A stretch of DNA of 64,000 bases, taken from assembly GCF_009762775.1 (NCBI RefSeq), contig NZ_CP046401.1, positions 1,798,001-1,862,000 on the forward strand, in the 5' to 3' direction. The notes beneath the pieces are model-generated. The model saw only the letters and a list, made by a program, of their open reading frames with translations. It searched no databases and had not been told where the DNA came from. Positions 52,852 through 62,142 of this stretch are shown in pieces; the stretch's first letter is position 1, and each line of letters starts with the position of its first letter. The DNA comes from Maribellus comscasis. Lineage in GTDB: Bacteria; Bacteroidota; Bacteroidia; Bacteroidales; Prolixibacteraceae. A program made the position numbers and the translations under genes.

Positions 52852-54168
52852 ATGTCAACAAAAAAACGCATTCTCAACATCCTTTTTTGGTCGGTGGTTT
52901 CGGCTGCATTTATCGGGCCGGGAACCATCACAACGGCTGCCAAATCGGGCGCAGCATTTGGAAACGAATTACTCTGGGCTTTACTTTTTTCTACGCTGGC
53001 CTGTCTGTTATTACAGGAAGCCGCCGCGCGACTGACAATGGTTTCCGGGAAAAACCTGGGACAAGCCATTGTGGAACAGTTTAACGCCAGCAAATCAAAA
53101 TGGCTGGTTTTGTCATTGGTTTTGGGCGCCATTGTTTTAGGGGCTGCCGCCTACGAAATGGGAAACTTACTCGGTGCTGTTGCCGGCTTTCAGTTGATCT
53201 TTAATTTGCCGTCCTACGTTTTGGTACTGATAATCGGAACTGTGGCAGCCGTAATTTTAAGTATTCCCTCACTAAAAATAATTTCCACGATTATGGGATT
53301 TTTAGTCGTAATTATGGGGCTCGGTTTTCTTATCACAGCTTTTCTCATCCAGCCTTCCTTTGCCGAAATTTTCAAAGGCGCCTTCGTTCCGCGTATTCCT
53401 TCGGAAACAGGGGCGGGCGTTCTGGTTCTCGGCCTGATTGGAACCACCATCGTTCCTTATAATTTATTTCTGGGATCTGGAATTTCATCACAAAAACAAA
53501 AGATAAAAGAAATGCGGTTTGGACTGGCCGTTGCGGTTCTGCTGGGCGGACTTTTCTCCATGGCAGTTTTAATTGTGGGCACCTCGGTTACCGGAAAATT
53601 TTCTTTTGAGGAACTCTCGCTGGCACTGCAGCAGCAAATGGGAATCGGCGGAAAATATTTGTTGGGATTTGGCCTTTTTGCTGCCGGATTTACATCCACC
53701 GTAACCGCGCCACTGGCCGCTGCCATTACGTTGAAAAGTTTGTTTGGAAATAAAAACCAAAAAAAATGGGAAGCCAAATCACTCAATTTTAAAATCGGAT
53801 GGATAGTTGTTTTACTTGCAGGAGTTGCCTTTGCGGCAGGAAATGTAAAACCAATTCCGGCTATCATTCTGGCGCAGGCACTCAACGGTTTCCTGCTGCC
53901 TTTTATTAGTATATTTTTGTTTATCGTCATCAATAATTCGGGCATAACAGGAAAGGAAAATTCAAATCCGCTCTGGCTAAACATTTTAATGATTTTAGTA
54001 ATTTTTATAACCTTGATTATCGGATTAAACAGCGCGGTAAAAGCGGTTTATTCGGCAATTACTTCAGGAAGTATTTCAGGAAATAAGTATCTTATTTTCA
54101 TTGGGTTAATTTCGGCAGTAATTTCCATCTATATATGGATAAAAGCCCGCCGCAAGAATAATGACTAA
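52852..54168 (+). CDS. NRAMP-family transporter lacking canonical metal ligands
   Basis: The 438-residue protein has about 11 membrane helices and the NRAMP (LeuT) fold. Helix 1 reads FIGPGTITTAAKSGAAFGNE, so the metal-binding DPGN motif is GPGT. Helix 6 reads GTTIVPYNLFLGS where metal transporters have A-x-x-M-P-H. Both Asp and Asn of helix 1 and the Met and His of helix 6 are therefore replaced, so Mn2+/Fe2+ transport is unlikely. It lies 9 bp before a 5-oxoprolinase/hydantoinase gene, suggesting import of 5-oxoproline, a hydantoin or a related compound. The ATG at 52852 is preferred over TTG at 52825. Confidence 0.85.
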   Translation: MSTKKRILNILFWSVVSAAFIGPGTITTAAKSGAAFGNELLWALLFSTLACLLLQEAAARLTMVSGKNLGQAIVEQFNASKSKWLVLSLVLGAIVLGAAAYEMGNLLGAVAGFQLIFNLPSYVLVLIIGTVAAVILSIPSLKIISTIMGFLVVIMGLGFLITAFLIQPSFAEIFKGAFVPRIPSETGAGVLVLGLIGTTIVPYNLFLGSGISSQKQKIKEMRFGLAVAVLLGGLFSMAVLIVGTSVTGKFSFEELSLALQQQMGIGGKYLLGFGLFAAGFTSTVTAPLAAAITLKSLFGNKNQKKWEAKSLNFKIGWIVVLLAGVAFAAGNVKPIPAIILAQALNGFLLPFISIFLFIVINNSGITGKENSNPLWLNILMILVIFITLIIGLNSAVKAVYSAITSGSISGNKYLIFIGLISAVISIYIWIKARRKNND

Positions 54169-54177
54169 AAAAATTTT

Positions 54178-57100
54178 ATGAGCACAACATATTTTCAGCT
54201 TTTTGTGGATACAGGAGGAACATTTACCGATTGTATTGGAATGGACAACCAGGGAAACGAGTACCGGCAAAAAGTTTTAAGCAGTAGCAGTTTGCGGGGA
54301 ACCATTAAAAGAAAGATCTCCGCTTCAGAGTTTGAAATTACGGAATCATGGAACCTGAAACGGAATATTTTAAGCGGTTTTTCATTTCGTTTACTCGGAA
54401 CAGAATACGGCGATTTAAAAATTGAGTCTTACGATTTAAAAAATAAAATTCTTCACCTAAGTCAGGCAATTTCAAACTCAGAAGAAATTGAAGGAAAAAA
54501 CTTTGAAATTACATCCAACGAGGAGGCGCCGGTTTTAGGAGCCCGACTGATTACTCAAACCGGATTAAACGAAACGTTTCCCGATCTTTCACTAAAACTG
54601 GGATCGACCAAAGGAACCAATGCATTGCTGGAAAGTAAAGGAGCAAAAACCTTGTTTGTTGTAACCCGCGGATTTAAAGATTTGCTCAAAATTGGAACGC
54701 AGGCACGCCCCGATATTTTTGCACTCAACGTTCAAAAAAGAAAACAAATTGCCGGGCACATTATTGAAATAAATGAACGTATTGATGCCAAAGGTACGGT
54801 TTTAAAAGAGCCCGACATTGAAAGTATCAAAAAGCAACTTCAGCCTTTTAAAAATCAAATTGAAGCGGTTGCCATAACTTTAGTGAATTCCTACATCAAT
54901 CCGGCACATGAAAAGCTGCTGGCTAAAATTTTGAAAGAGGAAGGGTTCAAATTCATTTCTACTTCAACACAACTTTCTCCGCTCATCAAAATTCTGAACC
55001 GCGCAGAAACAACGGTTGTAAATGCCTACCTCTCCCCTATTATTCACAATTATGTAAATCGTATTTCTGAGAAAATTGGCGACCAGTCGTTTCAAATTAT
55101 GACAAGTGCCGGCGGGCTGGTTTCTGCCGGGAATTTTTTTCCAAAAGACAGTTTACTCAGCGGCCCGGCAGGCGGTGTTGTTGGCGCAAAAAAGATTGGC
55201 GGCGAAAGTGGGTTTCATAAACTTATTACGTTCGACATGGGCGGCACCAGCACCGATGTGTCGCGTATTGACGGCGAATTTGACTATCGTTTTGAACTGG
55301 AAGTGGGCGATGCAAAGATTAACAGTCCTGCCATTGCCATTGAAACGGTTGCTGCCGGCGGAGGCTCCATTTGCGGATTCGACGGATACAAATTGTTTGT
55401 TGGCCCCGAAAGTGCCAGCGCCTTTCCCGGACCAGCATGTTACGGAGCAGGAGGTCCACTTACAATTACCGATATTAATTTGCTTTTACATCGCCTGGAC
55501 ACACGCCAGTTTGGAATTCCGGTTTTCCGGGAAGCCGCAGAAAAAAGACTAAAAGAATTGATTGAGCAGATTCAGGAAAAAACCGGAGTTAAAAGAAATC
55601 CGGGAGAAATACTGAATGGATTTATTGATATTGCCAATGAAATTATGGCCGGAGCAATTCGGAAGATCTCTATTTCAAAAGGTTACAATCCAAAAGATTT
55701 TGCGTTGGTTGCTTTTGGTGGTGCCGGTGGTTTGCATACCTGCGACATTGCTGAAATCCTGGGAATAAAAACCGTTCTTCTTCCCAAAGATGCAGGTTTG
55801 CTGAGTGCTTACGGAATTGGAAATGCCGCAGTAGAACGATTTGCTGAAAAACAAATCCTGAAGAATCTAAAAGAGATTCAGAATAAGATCACTGAATATT
55901 TTTCTGAAATTGAAATTGACGCAATCAAACAGCTAAAAAATGAAGGCTTCAACAAAGAAAAAATTGAAGTTCGGCAACGAATGGTATTTCTCCGTTTTAA
56001 AGGTCAGGATTCAAGTCTGGAAATTCCTTTTTCGCAGCCGGATAAACTCATTGCCGATTTTACTGAACAGTATCAGAAAATGTACGGGCATGCGGTTTCC
56101 AACCGGGAAATTGAAGTGGAAGCGCTGCGGGTGGTAGCCTCTGTTCAATCTCAAAATATTGCACCCCAACAAAGTTCAGTTGAAGAGTACACTCCGGAAC
56201 CGTCATTTTTCTCGCATAACCAGGCCCCGGGATTTTCACGCGATGGATTAAAAACGGGAGCCACTTTTTCCGGGCCGGCGATTTTTGCGGATAATTTTTC
56301 GACGACCTTTTTAAAACCAGGCTGGAACCTGCAATTGCAAAATAACGGAACCGCCATTTTAGAGAACTTCGAAACCGAGGCAACGGCAGCAAAAACACAA
56401 ACCGTTGAAACCGAGTTGGAGCTGTTTACCAACCGTTTTATGGCGATTGCCGAAAATATGGGAGCGCTGCTACAGCGGACTTCGCTTTCGGTAAACATTA
56501 AAGAACGACTTGATTTTTCGTGTGCGCTGCTCGATGCCAAAGGCCGGTTAGTTGCCAACGCTCCACATATTCCGGTTCATTTGGGCGGGTTGGGTGTTTG
56601 TGTACAGACTTTGCTCGAACATTTTTCATTTGAAGAAGGCGACACGATTGTTACCAATCACCCAAAATATGGCGGTTCTCACCTCCCCGATGTGACTGTA
56701 GTAACACCTGTTTTTTTTGAAGGCGAGCGTGTTGGTTTTGTTGTAAACCGTGCACACCACAGTGAGATTGGAGGAATTAGTCCTGGGTCTATGCCACCCA
56801 ATGCAAAAAATCTGGAAGAAGAAGGAGTAGTCATTTCACCATTTTACCTGGTTAAAAGAGGCAAAGTAAACTGGGTGGGAATGCGAAAAATATTGCTTGA
56901 AAGTACTTATCCAACGCGTTCTGTAGAAGAAAACCTGGCCGATTTGAATGCAGCGCTGGCCGCCAATAAAAATGGTTCAAATGCTTTACTTTCACTAATT
57001 CAAACACATGGAAAGGAAACCGTACAGAAATACCTGGATTTATTGCGAAACCACGCTTCTCAAAAAATGCAGGCCACACTAAAAACTTTCAAAAACGGCG

Positions 57101-57933
57101 TTTATTCAGCAACTGAATTCCTCGATGACGATTCGCCACTGAAAGTGAATATTGCTCTGAAAGACGGGAAATGTAGCTTTGACTTTACAGGAAGTTCGCC
57201 GGTTCATCCGGGAAATATGAATGCCACACGCGCTATTGTGAATAGTGTCAGCATTTATGTACTGCGATTGTTACTCAATGAGCCGATTCCGCTAAATGAC
57301 GGATTGCTGGAACCGGTTTCATTTATTTTACCGGAAGGTTTGCTCAACCCTGATTTTGATAATAATCCTAAAAATTGCCCGGCAGTAGTTGGTGGAAACG
57401 TGGAAATAAGCATGCGGTTAACCGATACTTTGCTCAAAGCTTTTGGTATTGTTGCCGCCAGTCAGGGAACAATGAACAACACGCTATTTGGCAATAAAAA
57501 CTTTGGATACTACGAAACCATTTGTGGCGGATGCGGAGCCGGTGAAGGGTTTAACGGTGCCAGCGCTGTTCATCACCACATGACCAACACCCGAATTACC
57601 GATCCGGAAATTCTGGAACATCGCTACCCGGTTCGGTTGGAACAATTCTCCATTCGAAAAAACTCAGGAGGTGCTGGAAAATGGCACGGTGGCGACGGAG
57701 TTACCCGCGAAATAACGTTCCTTGAACCGGTGAATCTTTCTGTTCTTTCCCAACGTAGAAAATCGGGGCCATTTGGAATCAATGCAGGGGAGCCTGGAAA
57801 ATCGGGTTGCCAGAAGGTAATTCGTAAAAACGGGGAAGAAATTCGCTTGGATTCTATTCAAAATATCAATCTGGAAGCAGGTGACAAATTCAGAATTGAA
57901 ACACCGGGTGGCGGCGGTTCTGGGACAATATAA
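54178..57933 (+). CDS. Fused 5-oxoprolinase/hydantoinase (HyuA-HyuB type)
   Basis: The 1,251-residue cytosolic enzyme is a fusion. The N-terminal hydantoinase A part (about 1-720) has the ATPase-fold motifs FVDTGGTFTDCIG, LGSTKGTNALLESKG, DSLLSGPAGGVVGAKK and ITFDMGGTSTDVS. The C-terminal hydantoinase B part (about 735-1250) has NHPKYGGSHLPDVTVVTPVF, HHSEIGGISPGSMPP and RKNSGGAGKWHGGDGVTREI. Eukaryotic-type oxoprolinases share this order and length and hydrolyse 5-oxoproline to glutamate using ATP. Hydantoin or N-carbamoyl substrates are alternatives. It is coupled to the NRAMP-like transporter and ends at a strong bidirectional terminator. Confidence 0.93.
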   Translation: MSTTYFQLFVDTGGTFTDCIGMDNQGNEYRQKVLSSSSLRGTIKRKISASEFEITESWNLKRNILSGFSFRLLGTEYGDLKIESYDLKNKILHLSQAISNSEEIEGKNFEITSNEEAPVLGARLITQTGLNETFPDLSLKLGSTKGTNALLESKGAKTLFVVTRGFKDLLKIGTQARPDIFALNVQKRKQIAGHIIEINERIDAKGTVLKEPDIESIKKQLQPFKNQIEAVAITLVNSYINPAHEKLLAKILKEEGFKFISTSTQLSPLIKILNRAETTVVNAYLSPIIHNYVNRISEKIGDQSFQIMTSAGGLVSAGNFFPKDSLLSGPAGGVVGAKKIGGESGFHKLITFDMGGTSTDVSRIDGEFDYRFELEVGDAKINSPAIAIETVAAGGGSICGFDGYKLFVGPESASAFPGPACYGAGGPLTITDINLLLHRLDTRQFGIPVFREAAEKRLKELIEQIQEKTGVKRNPGEILNGFIDIANEIMAGAIRKISISKGYNPKDFALVAFGGAGGLHTCDIAEILGIKTVLLPKDAGLLSAYGIGNAAVERFAEKQILKNLKEIQNKITEYFSEIEIDAIKQLKNEGFNKEKIEVRQRMVFLRFKGQDSSLEIPFSQPDKLIADFTEQYQKMYGHAVSNREIEVEALRVVASVQSQNIAPQQSSVEEYTPEPSFFSHNQAPGFSRDGLKTGATFSGPAIFADNFSTTFLKPGWNLQLQNNGTAILENFETEATAAKTQTVETELELFTNRFMAIAENMGALLQRTSLSVNIKERLDFSCALLDAKGRLVANAPHIPVHLGGLGVCVQTLLEHFSFEEGDTIVTNHPKYGGSHLPDVTVVTPVFFEGERVGFVVNRAHHSEIGGISPGSMPPNAKNLEEEGVVISPFYLVKRGKVNWVGMRKILLESTYPTRSVEENLADLNAALAANKNGSNALLSLIQTHGKETVQKYLDLLRNHASQKMQATLKTFKNGVYSATEFLDDDSPLKVNIALKDGKCSFDFTGSSPVHPGNMNATRAIVNSVSIYVLRLLLNEPIPLNDGLLEPVSFILPEGLLNPDFDNNPKNCPAVVGGNVEISMRLTDTLLKAFGIVAASQGTMNNTLFGNKNFGYYETICGGCGAGEGFNGASAVHHHMTNTRITDPEILEHRYPVRLEQFSIRKNSGGAGKWHGGDGVTREITFLEPVNLSVLSQRRKSGPFGINAGEPGKSGCQKVIRKNGEEIRLDSIQNINLEAGDKFRIETPGGGGSGTI

Positions 57934-57934
57934 A

Positions 57935-57964
57935 AAAGGCTGCTCAAAAAATTGAGCAGCCTTT
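57935..57964. terminator. Bidirectional terminator between oxoprolinase and tsf
   Basis: AAAGGCTGCTCAA (57935-57947) and TTGAGCAGCCTTT (57952-57964) form a perfect 13-bp stem with loop AAAA. On the minus strand the stem is followed by TTTTTTATA, a good terminator for the tsf operon. Confidence 0.9.
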
Positions 57965-57987
57965 GTATATTCTTCTTCAGCTTCTAA

Positions 57988-58815
57988 TTATACATTCAAC
58001 GTGTAACGTTCAAATGCAGTAACAGTAAGCTCGCTGTCGTTTTGTTTCAGGAAATCTTTGATAGAAATTTTTCCGTCTTTTACGTAGGTCTGGTTCAACA
58101 GAGTAACTTCTTTGTACCATTTATTTAAAGAACCCTGCGCAATTTTATCCAGCATTGCCTCGGGTTTACCTTCCTGACGGTATTTTTCCTTTGCAATTTC
58201 CAGCTCTTTATCAATTTCTTTTTGTGGAATAGAGTCTTTATCAACAGCAACCGGAGCCATTGCTGCAACTTGCATCGCTACATCCTTTGCAACCTGAATT
58301 TCAACTTCACCTTTATTAAAACCAACCAAAGTAGCCAGCTTGTTTCCGGGATGAATATATGAAACTACCGTCTCAGCTTCAATTTTATTGTAGTATGAAA
58401 GTTCAATTTTTTCACCGATAACACCAGTTTGTTCTGTTACCTGCGCATCAATTGTTCTTCCATCAAGTTCCATTGCTTTAAGAGCATCAAGATTTTCAGC
58501 CTTATTTGCCAAAGCCACATTCAAAATGCTGTCAGCAAAAGCTACAAAATCATCATTTTTAGCAACAAAGTCGGTTTCGCAATTCAGCACAACCAATGCG
58601 CCAAATTTACCATCTTCATTAACTTTAGCCAAAACAGCACCTTCAGATGCTTCTCTGTCGGCACGTTTGTTGGCAACTAATTTTCCTTTTTCACGGATAA
58701 TTTCAAGGGCTCTGTCAAAATTACCTTCGGCGTCTTTCAGGGCATTTTTACAATCCATCATCCCTGCACCGGTTGCTTTACGCAATTTAACTACGTCGGC
58801 TGTTGTAAATGACAT
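57988..58815 (-). CDS. tsf: Translation elongation factor Ts
   Basis: The 275-residue nucleotide-exchange factor for EF-Tu starts with a UBA-like domain (TTADVVKLRKATGAGMMDCK and ALKDAEGNFDRALEIIREKG). It contains the core motif VVLNCETDFVAKNDDFVAFA (about 74-93) that contacts EF-Tu, followed by the dimerisation domain. It is the last gene of the rplM-rpsI-rpsB-tsf operon, 51 bp after rpsB, and is ended by the hairpin downstream. Confidence 0.98.
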   Translation of the reverse strand: MSFTTADVVKLRKATGAGMMDCKNALKDAEGNFDRALEIIREKGKLVANKRADREASEGAVLAKVNEDGKFGALVVLNCETDFVAKNDDFVAFADSILNVALANKAENLDALKAMELDGRTIDAQVTEQTGVIGEKIELSYYNKIEAETVVSYIHPGNKLATLVGFNKGEVEIQVAKDVAMQVAAMAPVAVDKDSIPQKEIDKELEIAKEKYRQEGKPEAMLDKIAQGSLNKWYKEVTLLNQTYVKDGKISIKDFLKQNDSELTVTAFERYTLNV

Positions 58816-58866
58816 AATAAAATTTCGTTTTTAAATGGTTTTATAGAATTAATAACCTGTTCTTAA

Positions 58867-59682
58867 TTAATCTTCGTCAGACTCATCATTTTCCTCGTCG
58901 GCATCAACATCTTCTTCATCAATGTCTTCGTTTTTTGCTTTTTTCTTCGCTTTTTTTGATGAAGGAGAATCAACGTCTTCTTTTTCTTTCTCAGCTTTTC
59001 TTTCATTCAGCCCCTCACGAATTGCATCGGTCATTGCACCTACAATCAGTTTAATCGACTGGGAAGCATCGTCGTTCGCAGGAATTACAAAATCAATTCC
59101 TTCCGGATTTGAGTTGGTATCTACAATTGCAAAAACAGGAATTCCCAAACGTTGAGCTTCGCGAACTGCAATTTTTTCTTTCAACACATCAACAATAAAC
59201 AATGCCGCCGGCAAACGGGTAAGATCGGAGATACTACCCAGTATCTTTTCCAATTTGGCACGTTGTCTTGTAATCTGCAGTTTTTCTCTCTTCGACAAGT
59301 TATCCCAACTTGAATCTTTCATCATTTTGTCGATGGAGATCATCTTTTTCACTGCTTTCCTGATGGTTGGGAAGTTGGTAAGCATACCTCCAGGCCAACG
59401 TTCTGTAACGTAAGGCATTCCCACACTTTTCACTAAATCGGCAACCAAATCTTTTGCCTGTTTTTTAGTGGCTACAAATAAAATCTTCCGACCCGATTTA
59501 GCAATTTGTTTGATTGCTTTTGCTGAATCGTCGATTTTTACTATTGTCTTTTGAAGATCGATAATGTGGATTCCATTTTTTTCCATGAAAATATAAGGCT
59601 CCATGTTTGGATTCCACTTTCTTTTCAGGTGACCAAAGTGTACACCTGCATCCAATAATTCCTGAAAATTTGTTCTTGGCAT
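58867..59682 (-). CDS. rpsB: 30S ribosomal protein S2
   Basis: The 271-residue protein has the S2 hallmarks GVHFGHLKRKWNPNMEPYIF (about 13-32), VTERWPGGMLTNFPTIRK and IVDTNSNPEGIDFVIPANDD. A strongly acidic C-terminal tail follows (IDEEDVDADEENDESDED), a common extension in this phylum. It lies after rpsI with a 102-bp spacer containing a strong hairpin, and before tsf. Confidence 0.98.
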   Translation of the reverse strand: MPRTNFQELLDAGVHFGHLKRKWNPNMEPYIFMEKNGIHIIDLQKTIVKIDDSAKAIKQIAKSGRKILFVATKKQAKDLVADLVKSVGMPYVTERWPGGMLTNFPTIRKAVKKMISIDKMMKDSSWDNLSKREKLQITRQRAKLEKILGSISDLTRLPAALFIVDVLKEKIAVREAQRLGIPVFAIVDTNSNPEGIDFVIPANDDASQSIKLIVGAMTDAIREGLNERKAEKEKEDVDSPSSKKAKKKAKNEDIDEEDVDADEENDESDED

Positions 59683-59711
59683 CTGTTTACTTTTTTTATG
59701 TTCCTAAAAGC

Positions 59712-59751
59712 AACCGTTGAGTAGTTCCGGAATCCGGAAATCTCAACCGTT
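59712..59751 (-). promoter_or_regulatory. Strong hairpin in the rpsB leader, possible autoregulatory or attenuator element
   Basis: On the plus strand AACCGTTGAG (59712-59721) pairs with CTCAACCGTT (59742-59751) with one C-C mismatch. Inside, TTCCGG and CCGGAA form a second stem. It lies 30 bp upstream of the rpsB start in the transcript, where ribosomal-protein leaders often bind S2, but it matches no leader I can name. It could simply be an attenuator between rpsI and rpsB. Confidence 0.5.
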
Positions 59752-59784
59752 TTAGACCCATAGTTTTTTGATAAAATAAATATA

Positions 59785-60171
59785 TTAACGTTTTGAGAAC
59801 TGGAAACGTTTTCTTGCTTTTGGCTGCCCAGGCTTTTTACGTTCCACTTCGCGCGGATCCCTTGTTAAGAATCCTTCCGGTTTCAGTTCTTTTCTGGCTT
59901 CCGGATCAATTTCAATCAAAGCTCTCGAAATTGCCAAACGTAAAGCTTCAGCTTGTCCTTTCGGGCCACCGCCGTTCAAATTTACTTTGATGTCATATTT
60001 TTCAGCAACATCCAATAAATTCAAAGGCTGTTTAACAATGTATTGTAAAGTTGTAGTTGGGAAATATTCATTTAATTCCCTTTTATTAACAGTAATGTTA
60101 CCTTTTCCTTCGCTCAGGTAAATCCGTGCTACTGCTGATTTTCTACGTCCTATTGTGTTTACTACTTCCAT
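59785..60171 (-). CDS. rpsI: 30S ribosomal protein S9
   Basis: The 128-residue protein begins [20 protein letters not shown] and ends in the conserved basic tail [14 protein letters not shown], whose final Lys-Arg reaches the decoding centre. [20 protein letters not shown] lies in the middle. It starts 5 bp after rplM and is translated from the same message. Confidence 0.98.
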   Translation of the reverse strand: MEVVNTIGRRKSAVARIYLSEGKGNITVNKRELNEYFPTTTLQYIVKQPLNLLDVAEKYDIKVNLNGGGPKGQAEALRLAISRALIEIDPEARKELKPEGFLTRDPREVERKKPGQPKARKRFQFSKR

Positions 60172-60176
60172 TTTGC

Positions 60177-60632
60177 TTATTTAATCGTATTTAAATCAAC
60201 AACTTTTGGCTGCTGAGCTTCATATTTATGCTCTGAACCAACTACTACATGCAAGTTGCCATAAAGCTTCCGTCCCAATTTATTTTTAGGAAGCATTCCT
60301 TTTACAGCTTTTTCAACTAATCTTTCCGGATATTTTGCTAAAATATCTTTCGGAGTTTGAGAACGTTGTCCTCCAGGATAACCCGAGTGACGGATATAAA
60401 CTTTATCTGTCATTTTCTTTCCTGAAAGCTGAACTTTTTCAGCATTGATAACAATTACGTTGTCACCACAATCAACATGAGGAGTAAAATCCGCTTTGTA
60501 TTTCCCTCTCAACATTTTAGCCACTTTGCTGGCCAAACGTCCTAAAACCATATTTTCAGCATCAACCACTACCCATTCTTTATTAACGGTAGCTTTATTT
60601 GCCGAAACTGTTTTATAACTAAGTGTATCCAC
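60177..60632 (-). CDS. rplM: 50S ribosomal protein L13
   Basis: The 151-residue protein has the L13 motifs [40 protein letters not shown] and [20 protein letters not shown]. It is the first gene of the operon rplM-rpsI-rpsB-tsf. The mRNA leader is about 135 nt if the promoter at 60775-60805 is used. The N-terminus [20 protein letters not shown] is slightly extended, as usual in Bacteroidota. Confidence 0.98.
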   Translation of the reverse strand: MDTLSYKTVSANKATVNKEWVVVDAENMVLGRLASKVAKMLRGKYKADFTPHVDCGDNVIVINAEKVQLSGKKMTDKVYIRHSGYPGGQRSQTPKDILAKYPERLVEKAVKGMLPKNKLGRKLYGNLHVVVGSEHKYEAQQPKVVDLNTIK

Positions 60633-60774
60633 TTGTTCAAATTTTTGTTGTTTAACACTTTTGAAATTCCTAAAGCCGTTTTTCCGGTTAATACGGAATA
60701 CTTAACCAAAATTCGTTACTCCAAGTAAATCAACTATTTATACATCCTATTAATAAGGATAATAATCGGGACTG

Positions 60775-60805
60775 CAAAAGTATTTTCTTTTTTCGTATTT
60801 CCAAA
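60775..60805 (-). promoter_or_regulatory. Promoter of the rplM-rpsI-rpsB-tsf operon
   Basis: On the minus strand TTTG (60805-60802) and TACTTTTG (60782-60775) are separated by exactly 19 bp, an excellent match to the Bacteroidota housekeeping consensus. The predicted start is near 60768, about 135 nt before rplM. The 60633-60970 spacer is a divergent promoter region without genes. Confidence 0.75.
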
Positions 60806-60906
60806 AAAATAATGTCCAAATTTTCAGGGTTTTATATTCAGTTTACACAATAATTGCATTTCACCGGCCAATTCCTAAAAATCAGGGTTAGGATTTAAGT
60901 TCCGCT

Positions 60907-60938
60907 TGACTTATTCTTTTTTTATTTTATACTTTTGT
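60907..60938 (+). promoter_or_regulatory. Promoter of the ftsX gene cluster
   Basis: TTGA at 60907-60910 and TACTTTTG at 60931-60938 are spaced by 20 bp and end 32 bp before ftsX. The downstream element matches TAnnTTTG; the upstream one is a partial match. Confidence 0.6.
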
Positions 60939-60970
60939 TTCAGCGGTTAAAATAGAATTTAAAATCTAAA

Positions 60971-61846
60971 ATGGTAAATCAAAAACCCAAAAAATTAAAG
61001 AAACGGATTTTTAGTTCCTGGCTCACTTCAATGGTTAGTATCTCGCTGGTTCTAATAATGCTCGGAACACTTGGGTTAATTTTGATTAATGCCGGAAGAT
61101 TGTCGGAATATGTCAGGGAAAAAATTGGTTTTACAGTTGTTTTGCAGGATAATTTAAATGAAGTTGATATTATTCGGTTTCAAAAAGTTTTGAATGCTAC
61201 CGACTATGTAAAATCGACCCGCTACATCGATAAAGAAGAAGCAGCACAGGAGTTGACAGAGCAGTTGGGCGAAGATTTCACCGGCTTCCTGGGATACAAT
61301 CCTCTGTTTGCCTCAATAGATGTTAAGCTTTACGCACCATACACACATCCCGACAGTTTGACGCTGATAGAAAAAAATTTTCAGGAGTATTCGGAAGTAA
61401 AAGAAGTATACTATCAAAAAAACCTTGTTTCTGTAATTAACAAAAATGTGAGTAAAATAAGTTTAGTTCTAATAATAATAAGTGCATTACTGATATTCAT
61501 TTTTGTAGCGCTGATAAACAATACCATTCGCATTTCTATCTATTCACAGCGATTTACAATCAATACGATGCAAATGGTTGGGGCCAGCCATTCGTTTATC
61601 AGAAAACCCTTTTTGCAGCAAAGTCTGTACTGGGGAGTTTACGGAGCCTTTCTGGCGAATATAGTCGTTTTAGGAACTTTTTATATTTACAAAAAAGAAC
61701 TTACAGGCATCATTTCTCAAAGCGATATCAGTGTCGCAGTAATCGTTTTTGCAATGGTTATTTTGTTAGGAATGCTCATTTCATATTTTTCAACAATGTT
61801 AGCAGTAAACAAATACCTGAGATTGAAATTTGATGAATTATTTTAA
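60971..61846 (+). CDS. ftsX: Cell-division ABC permease FtsX
   Basis: The 291-residue protein has FtsX topology: an N-terminal cytoplasmic start and one helix near 18-42. A periplasmic domain follows (about 45-165; YVREKIGFTVVLQDNLNEVD, YIDKEEAAQELTEQLGEDF), then three helices (about 168-190, 215-240, 258-282). The NNTIRISIYSQRFTINTMQM loop contacts FtsE. With FtsE, encoded elsewhere, it regulates peptidoglycan hydrolases at division. It heads the cluster ftsX-DUF3098-uppP-truB-queA. Confidence 0.95.
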   Translation: MVNQKPKKLKKRIFSSWLTSMVSISLVLIMLGTLGLILINAGRLSEYVREKIGFTVVLQDNLNEVDIIRFQKVLNATDYVKSTRYIDKEEAAQELTEQLGEDFTGFLGYNPLFASIDVKLYAPYTHPDSLTLIEKNFQEYSEVKEVYYQKNLVSVINKNVSKISLVLIIISALLIFIFVALINNTIRISIYSQRFTINTMQMVGASHSFIRKPFLQQSLYWGVYGAFLANIVVLGTFYIYKKELTGIISQSDISVAVIVFAMVILLGMLISYFSTMLAVNKYLRLKFDELF

Positions 61847-61877
61847 TCACTATCTTTAACCCGTCAATCAAAAAAAT

Positions 61878-62132
61878 ATGGCTAAAAAAGAAAAAGAAAT
61901 AAAATCAGCAGGATTTGCCCTTGGCAAAGAAAATTACAAACTAATGGCCATCGGTTTTGCCATTATTGTTATCGGATTTATTTTAATGGCAGGCGGAGGA
62001 AGTGATGATCCAAATGTTTTTAATCCCGACATCTTTAGTTTCAGGCGCTTAACAATTGCTCCCGTTATATTATTGATTGGCTTCGTTTTCGAAATATACG
62101 CCATCATGAAAAAACCCAAAGAAGATAAATAA
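61878..62132 (+). CDS. DUF3098 membrane protein
   Basis: This 84-residue protein has two membrane helices (about 24-41, KLMAIGFAIIVIGFILMAGG; and 57-76, LTIAPVILLIGFVFEIYAIM) and charged ends. It is the small DUF3098 protein found between ftsX and uppP in Bacteroidota. The function is unknown; its fixed place suggests a link to envelope growth. It is 31 bp after ftsX and 10 bp before uppP. Confidence 0.9.
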   Translation: MAKKEKEIKSAGFALGKENYKLMAIGFAIIVIGFILMAGGGSDDPNVFNPDIFSFRRLTIAPVILLIGFVFEIYAIMKKPKEDK

Positions 62133-62142
62133 TTCGATATTT

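Noticed and set aside
52852..54168. Ordinary MntH-type manganese transporter
   Set aside because: The fold matches, but the DPGN and MPH motifs that bind the metal are both replaced.
60633..60970. Ribosomal-protein leader RNA of a known class before rplM
   Set aside because: A leader of about 135 nt is likely, but I could not match it to a named structure.
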